From NCBI GenBank assembly GCA_020852175.1, contig JADZBH010000016.1, forward strand, positions 248,001 through 312,000: a DNA stretch of 64,000 bases, in the 5' to 3' direction. Below are positions 33,496 to 43,164 of the stretch, in pieces. The DNA comes from Bryobacterales bacterium (GTDB lineage: Bacteria; Acidobacteriota; Terriglobia; Bryobacterales; Bryobacteraceae). Under the pieces are notes generated by a model. It saw only the letters and a list, made by a program, of their open reading frames with translations, was not told where the DNA came from and did no database searches. Every line of letters begins with the position of its first letter. Position 1 is the first letter of the stretch. The translations under genes were made by a program, and so were the position numbers.

Positions 33496-34986
33496 ATGCT
33501 GCTCCAACTCAGCCAGATTGAGAAGCGCTTCGGCGGCGTCACCGCCCTTCGTTCCGGCAATCTCAACGTCCAGACCGGCGAGGTCCACCTCCTGATGGGC
33601 GAAAATGGCGCAGGCAAATCCACGCTCATGAAAGTCGTCGCCGGACTCCACCAGCCCGACGGCGGAACCTTCCTGTGGAAAGGCCAGCCCGTCCGCCTCA
33701 CCCGTCCCGCCGACGCCTCGGCCCTGGGCATCGCCATGGTCCACCAGGAATCCCTGCTGTCCCCACATCTCACCGTGGCCGAAAACATCTTCCTCGGCAA
33801 TCCCCCTTCGCGCGGCTTCGGTTTCATCGACCGCCGCCGCATGCTGGAAGAGGCGGCGCGCCTGATCGCCACGCACAACTTTCCCCTTCAAGCCGGCTGG
33901 CGCGTGGAACGGCTTTCGCCCGCGGGCAAGCAACTGGTGGAAATCTGCCGCGCCATTCACCGCGGCTCCTCGCTGCTCATCTTCGACGAGCCCACCAGTT
34001 CGCTTTCAGATGCCGAAACCCGCGAGGTCTTCCGCATTGTCGCCACTCTGCGCGAACGCGGCGCGGGCGTCATCTACATCACCCACAGGCTGGATGAACT
34101 CCGCTCGCTCGGCGACCGCGTCACCGTCCTGCGCGACGGCGAAACCGTGCACACCGCGCCCATGTCGGAATGCACCACGGCGTCCATCATTCAACATATG
34201 GTCGGCCGCCCCGTCACGGCCATCTACAAGCGCGAATCGCTGCCCCCCGGAGAAGAACTCCTGCGCGTGGAGCAGCTCAGCCTCCCACCTCTCCTCAGGA
34301 ACATCAGCTTCTCCCTCCGCGCCGGCGAAATCGTCGGCCTGGCAGGCCTCATCGGCGCCGGACGCACCGAACTCTGCCGCGCCATCTTCGGACTGGACCG
34401 CCCCGCCTCGGGCTCCGTCTCCGTCGCCGGCCGCCCCGTCGCCATCCGCTCGCCCCGCCAGGCCGTCGCCGCCGGGCTCGCCCTCATCCCCGAGGACCGC
34501 CAGCACACCGGCCTGGCCACCGCGCTTCCCATCGCCTACAACATCACGCTGGCCCACTTCGACGAGGTCGCCCGCCACGGCTTCCTCCGGCGCGCCGCCG
34601 AGGAGGCGGTCTCCCGCAAGTTCATCCAGCAACTCCGCATCAAATGCGAATCGCCACGCCAGATCGCCGGACGCCTCAGCGGCGGCAACCAGCAGAAGGT
34701 CGCCATCGCCAAGTGGCTCGTTAAACAGGCTCGCGTCTTCCTGTTCGATGAGCCCACGCGCGGCATCGACGTGGGCGCCAAAGTGGAGGTTTTTGAAACC
34801 ATGGACGCTCTGGCCCGCGCCGGCGCCGCCGTTCTCATGGTCAGCTCCGAGCTGCCCGAACTTCTTCAGGTCCCCGACCGCATCCTTGTCATGCGCCAGG
34901 GCGCGCTCACAGGCGAACTGCCCGGACGTACCACCCAGGAGGAAATCATGCGCCTTGCCGCTTTCGCCCAGGAGGCCCGCGCGTGA
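33496..34986 (+). CDS. Sugar ABC transporter ATP-binding protein (RbsA/MglA-like)
   Basis: A 496-residue fused double nucleotide-binding protein for a carbohydrate importer. The first half has GENGAGKSTL (Walker A), Walker B ending FDEPTSSL, and a signature written LSPAGKQLVEI; the second half has the family-typical degenerate loop GLIGAGRTELC, the true signature LSGGNQQKVAIAKWL and FDEPTRGIDVG. This asymmetry is normal for the CUT2 family. ATG 33496 gives the start MLLQLSQIEKRFGG. It is coupled to the permease by a GTGA overlap. No binding-protein gene is adjacent, so the sugar is unknown. Confidence 0.92.
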   Translation: MLLQLSQIEKRFGGVTALRSGNLNVQTGEVHLLMGENGAGKSTLMKVVAGLHQPDGGTFLWKGQPVRLTRPADASALGIAMVHQESLLSPHLTVAENIFLGNPPSRGFGFIDRRRMLEEAARLIATHNFPLQAGWRVERLSPAGKQLVEICRAIHRGSSLLIFDEPTSSLSDAETREVFRIVATLRERGAGVIYITHRLDELRSLGDRVTVLRDGETVHTAPMSECTTASIIQHMVGRPVTAIYKRESLPPGEELLRVEQLSLPPLLRNISFSLRAGEIVGLAGLIGAGRTELCRAIFGLDRPASGSVSVAGRPVAIRSPRQAVAAGLALIPEDRQHTGLATALPIAYNITLAHFDEVARHGFLRRAAEEAVSRKFIQQLRIKCESPRQIAGRLSGGNQQKVAIAKWLVKQARVFLFDEPTRGIDVGAKVEVFETMDALARAGAAVLMVSSELPELLQVPDRILVMRQGALTGELPGRTTQEEIMRLAAFAQEARA

Positions 34987-35903
34987 TTCAACGCCTCCTC
35001 CCCTTCCTTACGCTGATCGCACTGTTCGCCGGTCTCTCCATCGCCACGCCTCACTTCCTCACCTCAACCAACCTCTCCAGCGTCGTCCGCCAAACCGCCG
35101 TCATCAACATCATGGCCCTCGGCATGACCATGATCATCATCGCCGGCGGCATCGATCTGTCCGTCGGCTCCATCCTCGCCATGGGCGGCCTGCTCGGCTC
35201 CATGGCCATGGAACGCGGCCTGCCCATCGTTCCCAGCGTCTTTGCCGGCATCGCCACCGGCCTGGTCTGCGGCTTCCTCAACGGCCTCATGACCACGCAA
35301 CTCCGCATCAACCCCTTCATCGTCACGCTGGGTACGCTCGGCATCTATCGCGGATTGGCCCTCATGATCTCCAACGGCCTGCCCGTGCACAACCTCCCGG
35401 CCGGCTTCAGCTACCTTGGCGAAGGCGTCGTCGCAGGCATCCCCTTTGTCTGGTTCCTGCTGGTGGTGTGCGCCGTCGCCGTCCATATCCTGCTGGAACA
35501 CACCAAGCACGGGCGGTTTGCCTTCGCCATCGGCTCGAACCCCGACGCCGCTCTCTATGCCGGCATCCCCACTTCCTTCCACACCATCACTGTCTACACG
35601 ATTGGCGGCGCTCTCACCGGACTAGCCGGCATGATCGAGGCCTCGCGCCTCATGACAGGCCAGCCCACCGCCGGACAGGGCTACGAGTTGCAGGCCATCG
35701 CCGCGGTCGTCATCGGCGGAGGCAGCCTCCGGGGCGGCGAGGGCACCGTCATCGGCACCCTGGTCGGCGCGTTCATCATGGGTCTGCTCGCCAACGGCAG
35801 CGACCTGCTTGGCATCTCGCCGTATCTCCAGCAGGCCATCATCGGCGCGGTCATCATCTTCGCCGTCGCCGTCGATGAACTGCGCAAGCGCAAACTGGGC
35901 TAA
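34983..35903 (+). CDS. Sugar ABC transporter permease (RbsC-like)
   Basis: A 306-residue inner membrane permease of the CUT2 family with about 8-10 helices. The diagnostic stretches are TAVINIMALGMTMIIIAGGIDL, the SVGSILAMGG loop and the EAA-like FAIGSNPDAALYAGIP region, then GGGSLRGGEGTVIGTLVGA. Start GTG 34983 is inside the end of the ATPase gene (GTGA). Together with the ATPase it needs a periplasmic sugar-binding protein supplied from elsewhere. Confidence 0.93.
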   Translation: MIQRLLPFLTLIALFAGLSIATPHFLTSTNLSSVVRQTAVINIMALGMTMIIIAGGIDLSVGSILAMGGLLGSMAMERGLPIVPSVFAGIATGLVCGFLNGLMTTQLRINPFIVTLGTLGIYRGLALMISNGLPVHNLPAGFSYLGEGVVAGIPFVWFLLVVCAVAVHILLEHTKHGRFAFAIGSNPDAALYAGIPTSFHTITVYTIGGALTGLAGMIEASRLMTGQPTAGQGYELQAIAAVVIGGGSLRGGEGTVIGTLVGAFIMGLLANGSDLLGISPYLQQAIIGAVIIFAVAVDELRKRKLG

Positions 35904-35924
35904 CCACGCCGCGGGCTGCCGGCC

Positions 35925-36881
35925 CTACTTCGGCGTCTGCACCGTGATGTTCCTGTAGCGGATCACGCCGTGGTGGTCGCCTTGCAGGAAGAACGGGCCG
36001 GGCTCGCCTTCATTGCTGTCCAGCGCGCCGCCCGTCGGTCCGGGAATCTCCACGTTGTCGTGGTACACCTTGCCGTCGCGCACCACCGTCACCCGCCGGC
36101 CCACCAGCGTGATATCGAATGATGTCCACTTGCCCAGCCCCAGTTCGGCGTCCTTCGGCGGCGGATAGTGGCTGTAGATCGCACCCATCTCGTGATCCGG
36201 CAGCTTGCCGCCTTCGGTGCCGATCTGCACCTCATACCGCCCGCGCAAATAGATGCCGCTGTTGCCATGCTCCGGACAGTTCACCTCGATGTGCAGCTTG
36301 AAATCCTGAAATTTCTCCGTCGTCTTCAGGTTCGCCGCGCCCGGTCCGCGCTGTCCCGCCACCTCGGGGTTATCGTTCACCAGTTCGCCATCCCGCGCCA
36401 CCCACTTGTTGTTCGCCACGTTGCCGATGGGTTCCCAGCCCGCCAGGTCCTTGCCGTTGAACAGAGCCCGCGGCGCCGTCCACGCCTTCGGCATCTTCCG
36501 GTTCAGCTTCGGCGCGCGCACGCCCGCCAGCTTCGGCCCGGCGGCGTCGCCGCGCTTCTCAACTCCCGCCAGCGCGTTCTTGCCCGCCTTGGTTAGCTCC
36601 CAGTTCACCGCCGGTCCGCGTCCGGCCGGCGCAACGGCGACGACCATCTTCGCGCCGTCCATCGCCGCGCCTTGAATCGGCCGCCATCCGCCGCCTCGCG
36701 GCTGCACGCGACCCTCGATCCTGCCGTCCTTCTCCACCAGTTCCATCCACTGCGGGTATGAGGGGCCGGTGGCCGGAGTCGCCGTCATGTCCCAGCGGCC
36801 AAGAAATGCCTTGGCATTCTGAGCGCTCAGCGCCCAGGGGAGCGCCGCCGCAAGCAAGGCCGCGCAAAGTGTTGTTTTCAT
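35925..36881 (-). CDS. DUF1080 (3-keto-disaccharide hydrolase) domain protein, secreted
   Basis: A 318-residue exported protein: signal peptide to about residue 20, a small unassigned domain (about 24-110), then a DUF1080 domain from about 135 (RALFNGKDLAGWEPIGN, the SGIYLRGRYEVQI hairpin and the GLGKWTSFDITLVG strand), a concanavalin-like fold with reported 3-keto-disaccharide hydrolase activity and common in sugar-degrading Planctomycetes and Acidobacteria. It may act on polysaccharides outside the cell. The panC stop lies 10 bases upstream of the start, so it may be co-transcribed with panB-panC. Confidence 0.85.
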   Translation of the reverse strand: MKTTLCAALLAAALPWALSAQNAKAFLGRWDMTATPATGPSYPQWMELVEKDGRIEGRVQPRGGGWRPIQGAAMDGAKMVVAVAPAGRGPAVNWELTKAGKNALAGVEKRGDAAGPKLAGVRAPKLNRKMPKAWTAPRALFNGKDLAGWEPIGNVANNKWVARDGELVNDNPEVAGQRGPGAANLKTTEKFQDFKLHIEVNCPEHGNSGIYLRGRYEVQIGTEGGKLPDHEMGAIYSHYPPPKDAELGLGKWTSFDITLVGRRVTVVRDGKVYHDNVEIPGPTGGALDSNEGEPGPFFLQGDHHGVIRYRNITVQTPK

Positions 36882-36890
36882 GTCCTCACT

Positions 36891-37739
36891 CTACCGCGCC
36901 TCGAAGCGGACGTTATCGATCAGCCGCACCCCGCCCAGCCAGGCTGCCACGGCCACGCGCACCGGCCCCGTCACTCGCTCCACCGGCTGCATCGTCCCGG
37001 CGTCCACCACATCCAGGTACTCCAGCCGCACCAAAGGCTCGCGCGCGAGCGCTTCCTGGGCCGCCTCGCGCACCACGCGCGCCTCCCGCTCGCCTGCCTC
37101 CAACCGTGCCAGCGCCGCCTGCAAGCCCGTGTACAGCACCGGCGCGGCCTTCCTCTCCGCCGCGCCCAGCCTCTGGTTCCGCGAACTCATCGCCAGTCCG
37201 TCGGCCTCGCGTACCGTGGCCACCGGCACGATTTCAACTGCCATGTTCAGATCCGACACCATCGTCTGAATCACCGCCAACTGCTGCGCGTCCTTCTCGC
37301 CGAAGTACGCCCGGCCGGGCTCCACCGCGTGAAACAACTTGGCCACCACCGTCGCCACGCCTCGGAAATGCCCCGGCCGGAATGGGCCGCACAGGCCTTC
37401 GGCCACAGGCCCCGGTTCGATGAAAGTAGTCAGGGGGCGCGGGTACATCTCCTGGTTCGACGGCGCGAACACAAGCGACGCGCCGGCCCGGCGGCACTCC
37501 ACAACGTCCCCCTCCAGCGTCCGCGGATACCTCTCGAAGTCTTCCGCCTGGGTGAACTGGATCGGGTTGACGAAGATGCTCACCACCGTCACGGAGCACT
37601 CGGCCGCGCTTCTCGCGATCAACGACACATGCCCGGCATGAAGCGCTCCCATGGTGGGCACGAGCCCCACTGTCCCGCCTTCGCGCCGCGCCGCCCGCAC
37701 CGCCTCGCGCACGCCGCCAATCGTCTCGATCACCCTCAC
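36891..37739 (-). CDS. panC: Pantothenate synthetase
   Basis: ATP-dependent ligation of pantoate and beta-alanine, last step of pantothenate synthesis. The 282-residue protein shows the nucleotidylyl-transferase motif [26 protein letters not shown], the [13 protein letters not shown] segment and MSSRNQRL (KMSKS equivalent). No ATG precedes the conserved part; GTG 37739 overlaps the panB stop as GTGA and gives the family length (a second GTG at 37733 is possible). The frame reaching 37856 is a panB overlap. Confidence 0.95.
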   Translation of the reverse strand: MRVIETIGGVREAVRAARREGGTVGLVPTMGALHAGHVSLIARSAAECSVTVVSIFVNPIQFTQAEDFERYPRTLEGDVVECRRAGASLVFAPSNQEMYPRPLTTFIEPGPVAEGLCGPFRPGHFRGVATVVAKLFHAVEPGRAYFGEKDAQQLAVIQTMVSDLNMAVEIVPVATVREADGLAMSSRNQRLGAAERKAAPVLYTGLQAALARLEAGEREARVVREAAQEALAREPLVRLEYLDVVDAGTMQPVERVTGPVRVAVAAWLGGVRLIDNVRFEAR

Positions 37740-38524
37740 CCGCGCACCTCGGCCGCATAGGCGCCCACGGCCTCCACCACGGCCTCGTTCAACCGGGCGT
37801 AGCGCTTGGCGAAGGGCGGCGCATTGTCCCCGGACAACCCCAGCAGGTCGTAACACACCAGAACCTGCCCGTCACACGCCGTGCCGGCTCCAATGCCGAT
37901 GGCGGGCACGCGCAGCGCCGCCGTCACGCGGCCGGCCAGTTCGTCCGGAATCGATTCCAGCACCACGGCGAACGCACCCGCATCCTCCAGCCGCCGCGCG
38001 TCGTCCAGGATCCGCTCGCGCTCCTCTTCCGTCTTGCCCTGCGCGCGGAAGCCGCCCAGCAGCTTCACCGATTGCGGCGTCATGCCCACATGTCCCATCA
38101 CGGGAATGCCACGCCCCGTCATCCGCCGCACCACGGTCTCGATGGCCGCTCCGCCTTCCAGCTTCACCGCGTCCGCGCCGCCTTCCTTCAGCAGCCGCAC
38201 CGCGTTGTGCATCGCCTCCTCCTCGCTCGCCTGGTAGGAACCGAACGGCAGATCGGCCACCACCAGAGCCCGCCCCGCTCCCCGAACCACGGCCCGCGTG
38301 TGATGCAGCATCGCCTCCATCGTCACCGGCAGAGTCGTTTCGTGGCCTTCCACCACCATCCCCAGCGAATCGCCCACCAGCATCACGTCCACGCCGGCCT
38401 GCGCGAACAGCCGGGCAAAGGTGGCGTCATACGCCGTCACCATCACGATCTTCTCGCCGCGCCGCTTCATGGCGGCCAGATGCGGAACGCGCACGCGGCG
38501 CACATTCGAATCCATCCCTCCCAT
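37736..38524 (-). CDS. panB: 3-methyl-2-oxobutanoate hydroxymethyltransferase
   Basis: Transfers a hydroxymethyl group from 5,10-methylene-tetrahydrofolate to ketoisovalerate to give ketopantoate. The 262-residue barrel has [36 protein letters not shown] (metal Asp in VGDS and the later Asp), ADLPFGSYQ, and [23 protein letters not shown] lies just before the second ATG at 38515, so that start is also possible. panC overlaps it downstream. panD and panE are not in the window. Confidence 0.95.
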   Translation of the reverse strand: MGGMDSNVRRVRVPHLAAMKRRGEKIVMVTAYDATFARLFAQAGVDVMLVGDSLGMVVEGHETTLPVTMEAMLHHTRAVVRGAGRALVVADLPFGSYQASEEEAMHNAVRLLKEGGADAVKLEGGAAIETVVRRMTGRGIPVMGHVGMTPQSVKLLGGFRAQGKTEEERERILDDARRLEDAGAFAVVLESIPDELAGRVTAALRVPAIGIGAGTACDGQVLVCYDLLGLSGDNAPPFAKRYARLNEAVVEAVGAYAAEVRG

Positions 38525-38579
38525 TCTAGGTGGCGCGCGCGCACCTGCCTTCCCGCCGCGCTACCCTGGTTTCTTGCCT

Positions 38580-39203
38580 ATGCGCCCCGTCATCACCGAG
38601 CGCGACATTCCCGCCTCCGGCACGCTCCGTGTTGCCAGGGGGACCATTGTCACCCCCTCGGCCCGCGACCTTGCCGCCTGCCGGGGCGTCACACTCAAGG
38701 AAGTGGACCCCCACGAAGCCACCGCGCTGGCGCGGCCCTGCCTCACCATCGCCCTGGGTTCCGACCATGGCGGCTTCGCCATGAAACAGGCGCTTCTCCC
38801 CGTCTTCGCCGAACTGGGGCTTACCGTGCGCGACGTCGGCGTGTATGAGGAAACTCCGGCCGACTACCCCGACATCGCCCTGGCCGTCGCACTGCTGGTG
38901 CAACAGGGCGCGGCCACCCGCGGCGTCATCGTGGACGGCGCCGGAATTGGCTCCTGCATGGCCGCCAACAAGGTGCCGGGCGTTCGCGCGGCCCTATGTT
39001 ATGATGTGGCATCAGCGCGCAATAGCCGCGAGCACAACGATGCGAATGTGCTCACGTTGGGGGGCCGTTTGCTCACCGCGACGCAGGCCGAAAGCGTCCT
39101 CCGCACATGGCTCGGAACCGCCTTCGGAGGGGGCCGCCACGCCGCCCGCGTGGGCAAGATCGCCGCCATCGAAGGCCGCTTTCTCCGCGCTCAGAAAGAA
39201 TGA
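38580..39203 (+). CDS. rpiB: RpiB-like isomerase with EutQ-like N-terminal segment
   Basis: Ribose-5-phosphate isomerase B/LacA family, 207 residues, some 55 longer than a stand-alone RpiB. The core starts [13 protein letters not shown] and contains [30 protein letters not shown] and the [18 protein letters not shown] signature. The extra N-terminal part (VITERDI, then [19 protein letters not shown]) resembles the leader of EutQ-like microcompartment proteins. ATG 38580 begins this leader. In RpiB the catalytic base is a Cys; here the corresponding GAGIGSCM loop does have one. It is coupled by ATGA to deoC. An aldolase/isomerase pair for sugar phosphate use is the likely role. Confidence 0.85.
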   Translation: MRPVITERDIPASGTLRVARGTIVTPSARDLAACRGVTLKEVDPHEATALARPCLTIALGSDHGGFAMKQALLPVFAELGLTVRDVGVYEETPADYPDIALAVALLVQQGAATRGVIVDGAGIGSCMAANKVPGVRAALCYDVASARNSREHNDANVLTLGGRLLTATQAESVLRTWLGTAFGGGRHAARVGKIAAIEGRFLRAQKE

Positions 39204-40111
39204 CGCCTTCCGAACTCGACCAACTCGTCGCTCAGATCGGAGACGAGCTCCTCGCCCGCATGGGCCGGCCCCGTCCTCTCTCGGGAGAGGGCCACAACCA
39301 GGCCGACCTTGTTTGTCCCGGCTGCACCCAGCGCTGCCCCCAAACCTGCGCCAGGAAAACCGCGACCGTCATCGCCGCCGGCGCCGACCGCGTTTCGGCC
39401 TCTCAAACGCTCACCCGCGTCGAACCCTCCATCGCCTCGCTCATCGATCACACCATTCTCAAACCCGACGCCACGCGCGCCGACATTGAGAAGGTCTGCG
39501 CTGAAGCCCGTAAGTACTCCTTCGCCAGCGTCTGCGTCAACCCCGTCTGGGTGCCGCTGGTGGCCAGACTTCTGGCCGGTTCGCCCGTCAAGGTGTGCAC
39601 CGTCGTCGGCTTTCCGCTTGGCGCCACCACCACCGGCGCCAAGGTTTACGAAACACAGGAAGCCATCCGCTGCGGCGCCCAGGAAATCGACATGGTTCTC
39701 AACGTCGGCGCCCTGCGCGGCGGAGACCACGAACGCGTGAAGCAGGACATCCAGGCCGTGGCCGAAGCCGCTCACGCGGGCGGAGCCATTCTCAAGGTCA
39801 TTCTGGAAACGTGTTTGCTCGACGACAATCAAAAAGCCGTCGCCTGCACGCTCGCTAAACTCGCCGGCGCCGGCTTCGTGAAAACTTCCACCGGCTTTTC
39901 TTCCTCCGGCGCCACCGCGCACGACGTCGCCCTCATGCGCTCCATCGTCGGCCCCAATATCGGCGTGAAGGCCAGCGGCGGCATCCGCACGCGCGAGGAC
40001 CTGGACAGGATGGCCGCCGCGGGCGCCTCGCGTATCGGCGCCAGCGCCAGCGTGAAAATCGTCGAGAGCGCCTCCTCTCAACCGGCGGGACAACCGGCGG
40101 GCGGCTACTAA
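39200..40111 (+). CDS. deoC: Deoxyribose-phosphate aldolase with Cys-rich N-terminal extension
   Basis: Class I aldolase splitting deoxyribose 5-phosphate to glyceraldehyde 3-phosphate and acetaldehyde. Of 303 residues the last 220 are a normal DeoC barrel: Asp164 in EIDMVLNVG, Schiff-base Lys228 in FVKTSTGF and Lys257 in GVKASGGIR. The first 80 are unusual: an amphipathic helix ([16 protein letters not shown], residues 6-21) like microcompartment encapsulation peptides, then Cys39, Cys42, Cys46 and Cys50 (CX2CX3CX3C), possibly zinc or Fe-S binding. ATG 39200 overlaps the rpiB-like stop (ATGA). The next gene starts on its stop (TAATG). Confidence 0.93.
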   Translation: MTPSELDQLVAQIGDELLARMGRPRPLSGEGHNQADLVCPGCTQRCPQTCARKTATVIAAGADRVSASQTLTRVEPSIASLIDHTILKPDATRADIEKVCAEARKYSFASVCVNPVWVPLVARLLAGSPVKVCTVVGFPLGATTTGAKVYETQEAIRCGAQEIDMVLNVGALRGGDHERVKQDIQAVAEAAHAGGAILKVILETCLLDDNQKAVACTLAKLAGAGFVKTSTGFSSSGATAHDVALMRSIVGPNIGVKASGGIRTREDLDRMAAAGASRIGASASVKIVESASSQPAGQPAGGY

Positions 40112-41877
40112 TGGCCGCCACACGCAAGCGGGCCGCGCGGTTCGGCGACCGCGCCGAACTCCTCGACTTTCTCCTCGAAGTCACCACCGTCACCAGTTCC
40201 ACCATCAACCTGGACGACCTGTTGCAGCATCTCGCGCAAATCATCGGGCGCGTCGTTCCCGCCGATCTGTTCGCCATCCTTCTCTATAGCGAAGCCCGCC
40301 GCGGCCTTCGCATCCGCCACGCCGTCGGCCATCGCGAGGACGTGGTGCGCAATCTCCTCATCCCGCTCGACGAAGGCATCACCGGCGTCGCCGCCTCGGC
40401 CCGCATGCCTATGCTCGTCAACGATGTCCGCACCAATGAGCACTACCTCCAGGTGGTCAGCGCCGTGCGCAGCGAACTCGCCGTGCCCATGGTTGTCCGC
40501 GACCGCCTCGTCGGCGTCATCGATCTCCAATCCACCCGTCTGAACGCCTACACCGCCGAGGACTCCGCCCTGGTGCAACTGGTCGCCTCGCGCGTGGCCA
40601 GTTCCATCGTGAACGCCCGCCTGTACCGCCAGATCGAACGGCAGAACCGCACCCTGCGCACCCTCACCCGCCTGTCGCAGCAACTCAGCCCCATCCTCGA
40701 ACTCGACGAACTGCTGAACGTCATCGCCAAGTCCGTGCGCGCCATCATCAACTTCGACAGCTTCGGCATCTTCCTGCTCGACGCCGAGCGCTCCGTTCTC
40801 CGCCACAAGTTCAGCCTCCGCTACGATGAGCGCTTCAACCTCGACAACATTCCCGTGGGCTCCGGCATCACCGGTTACGCCGCCCAAACCCGCCAGATCG
40901 TCCGGGTCGAGGATACCCAGTCCGATCCCCGCTACATCGAGGTCACCCGCGGCATCCGCAGCGAAATCGCCGTGCCTTTGTTGAACCGGGGAAACATGGT
41001 CGGCGTCATCGATCTGGAAAGCGAACGCGTCGGCTACTTCACCCAGGAGCACGAACAGACGCTCACCGTGCTCGCGCCTCTCATCGCCCAGTCGCTGGTC
41101 AACGCGCAACTTTACGACGAAATCGCCACGGCCAACGAGCGCATGGAGTACGACCTCGCCGCCGCCCGCGAGGCCCAGTCCCTGCTGCTGCCGCGCGAGG
41201 CGCCCGAAATTCCCGGCCTCGATGTCGCCGTCCTGGCCCGCCCGGCGCACGAAATCACCGGCGACGTCTACGACTTCGTCGAGCACAGCGAGGAGTACTC
41301 GGCCATTCTCTTCGGCGACGTCAGCGGCAAAAGCGCCGCCGCCGCCCTGTATGGCGCCATGGTCAGCGGCCTGTTCCGTACCATCGCGCCGCGCAGGCGC
41401 TCGCCCGCGCAGCTTCTACAAACGCTGAACCGCGTCCTGCTGGAACGCCGCGTCGGGGGCCGCTATCTCACCCTGGTCGTCATGCTTTGGGATCCGGCCA
41501 CGGGCGTCTTCACCATCTCCAACGCCGGCAACACGCCGCCGCTCGTCCTACGGGGCGGGGAAGTGATCCTGCCCCCGCTCGAAGGCGTCCCGCTCGGCCT
41601 GCTCAGTGGCACACAATACGACGAGGTTACGTTTCAAACAAAACCGGGCGATCTTGTAGTGCTATACTCCGACGGCATCCAGGACCAGACCGGCCCGGAC
41701 GGCGGCGAGTACGGCATCCTCCGCCTGGAACCGCTCCTGAAACGCCTCTGTGGCCGGCCCGTCCAGGAGATCGCCGCCGGCATCCTCGACGACGTCGACG
41801 GCTTCCGCCAGCACATGCCCATCGCCGACGACCAGACTCTGGTGATCATGAGAGTAAAGGAGCCTCACACCCCATGA
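40111..41877 (+). CDS. Two-GAF-domain SpoIIE/PP2C serine phosphatase
   Basis: A 588-residue cytosolic sensor phosphatase: GAF 1 (about 25-180), GAF 2 (about 200-345), then a coiled link and a PP2C-like SpoIIE domain (about 355-580) with the DVSGKSAAAALYGAMVSGLFR and LYSDGIQDQTGP motifs that hold the metal aspartates. Such RsbU-type proteins dephosphorylate anti-sigma-factor antagonists in response to ligands of the GAF pockets. Its start shares one base with the deoC stop and its stop overlaps lysA, so it is translated with metabolic genes; no antagonist or kinase gene is near. Confidence 0.9.
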   Translation: MAATRKRAARFGDRAELLDFLLEVTTVTSSTINLDDLLQHLAQIIGRVVPADLFAILLYSEARRGLRIRHAVGHREDVVRNLLIPLDEGITGVAASARMPMLVNDVRTNEHYLQVVSAVRSELAVPMVVRDRLVGVIDLQSTRLNAYTAEDSALVQLVASRVASSIVNARLYRQIERQNRTLRTLTRLSQQLSPILELDELLNVIAKSVRAIINFDSFGIFLLDAERSVLRHKFSLRYDERFNLDNIPVGSGITGYAAQTRQIVRVEDTQSDPRYIEVTRGIRSEIAVPLLNRGNMVGVIDLESERVGYFTQEHEQTLTVLAPLIAQSLVNAQLYDEIATANERMEYDLAAAREAQSLLLPREAPEIPGLDVAVLARPAHEITGDVYDFVEHSEEYSAILFGDVSGKSAAAALYGAMVSGLFRTIAPRRRSPAQLLQTLNRVLLERRVGGRYLTLVVMLWDPATGVFTISNAGNTPPLVLRGGEVILPPLEGVPLGLLSGTQYDEVTFQTKPGDLVVLYSDGIQDQTGPDGGEYGILRLEPLLKRLCGRPVQEIAAGILDDVDGFRQHMPIADDQTLVIMRVKEPHTP

Positions 41878-43136
41878 GCGCGCACGATTACCTGGGCGAG
41901 GGTTTCTCGTTCCGCCAGGACGTCCTCTATTGCGAAGACGTGGAACTGGCCCGCGTCGCCGCCTCGGCCGGCACCCCCTGCTACGTCTATTCGCGCCACG
42001 GCATCCTCTCCCGCTACCGCGCCTACGACGAGGCGTTCGGCGATACGCCCCACCAGGTCTGCTACGCCGTCAAGGCCAACTCGAACCTCTCCATCCTCCG
42101 GCTGCTCGCCGAAGCCGGTTCGTCGTTCGACATCGTGAGCGGAGGCGAACTCTTCCGCGTCCTGAAAGCCGGAGGCAGCCCCGCGGAGATCGTCTTCAGC
42201 GGCGTCGGCAAGACCGCGGCCGAAATCGAGGACGCCCTCCAGGCCGGCATCGGCTGCTTCAACTGCGAATCGGAAACCGAACTGGCGCTCATCGACGCCT
42301 GCGCCTCGCGCCTGGGCAAACGCGCCCGCTGCGCCCTGCGCGTCAACCCCGACATCGACGCCAAAACGCACCCCTACATCTCCACCGGCCTCAAGGACAA
42401 CAAGTTCGGCATCGACATCGATGAGGTCGAGGAGGTCTACCGCCGCGCGCTCAACCTGCGCCACATCGTCATGGCCGGCGTCTCCTGCCACATCGGTTCG
42501 CAGATGCTGGACCCGGCCCCCATCGGCGAAGCCGCGGACCGCATGATCGCCCTCACCGCCAGTCTCCGCTCCCTCGGCGCTCCCATTGAACACCTCGACT
42601 TCGGCGGCGGCCTCGGCATCCCCTACCGCGAAGCCGACCGCACGCCCCCCATTGCCGCCACCATCGGCGATCTCTGCCGGCGCGCCGCTCCGCTCGGCCT
42701 TGCACTTCATGTCGAACCCGGACGCTCCATCGCCGGGCCGGCCGGCGTGCTGCTGGCCCGCGTGCTGAACCGGAAAAAAACGAAAACGAAGGAATTCGTC
42801 GTCATCGACGCGGCCATGAACGATCTCCTCCGGCCCGCGCTCTACAAGGCTCATCACGAGATCGTTCCCCTGCGCCGCATCCCCGCCATGGGCTACGTCG
42901 AAGCCGATATCGTCGGCCCCGTGTGCGAGTCCGGCGACTACCTCGCGCAGAACCGCCGCCTGGCCAACGTCATGCCCGGCGACATGCTCGCCATCTGCAG
43001 CGCCGGAGCCTACGGCTTCGTCATGAGTTCCAACTACAACTCGCGCCCCCGCGCCGCCGAGGTGCTCGTCGAGGGCGATACCTTCCGCACCGTCCGCGCC
43101 CGCGAAACCTACGGCGATCTCATCCGCGGCGAGTAG
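41874..43136 (+). CDS. lysA: Diaminopimelate decarboxylase
   Basis: PLP enzyme decarboxylating meso-DAP to lysine, 420 residues. Motifs: YAVKANSNLSIL (Schiff-base Lys), GKTAAEIEDAL, HIGSQ, EPGRSIAGPAGVL, CESGDYLAQNR and GAYGFVMSSNYNSRPRAAEVL, all canonical. ATG 41874 overlaps the preceding phosphatase stop (ATGA); the longer frame from 41487 is an overlap artefact. It completes the lysine pathway of the DAP operon at the other end of the window. Confidence 0.97.
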   Translation: MSAHDYLGEGFSFRQDVLYCEDVELARVAASAGTPCYVYSRHGILSRYRAYDEAFGDTPHQVCYAVKANSNLSILRLLAEAGSSFDIVSGGELFRVLKAGGSPAEIVFSGVGKTAAEIEDALQAGIGCFNCESETELALIDACASRLGKRARCALRVNPDIDAKTHPYISTGLKDNKFGIDIDEVEEVYRRALNLRHIVMAGVSCHIGSQMLDPAPIGEAADRMIALTASLRSLGAPIEHLDFGGGLGIPYREADRTPPIAATIGDLCRRAAPLGLALHVEPGRSIAGPAGVLLARVLNRKKTKTKEFVVIDAAMNDLLRPALYKAHHEIVPLRRIPAMGYVEADIVGPVCESGDYLAQNRRLANVMPGDMLAICSAGAYGFVMSSNYNSRPRAAEVLVEGDTFRTVRARETYGDLIRGE

Positions 43137-43164
43137 GCGGACACTCCCGCCCGCACGGCACGCC

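Noticed and set aside
34010..35878. A 622-codon plus-strand frame over the ABC transporter genes
   Set aside because: Overlaps both real genes in another frame, with low-complexity Pro/Ser/Arg composition.
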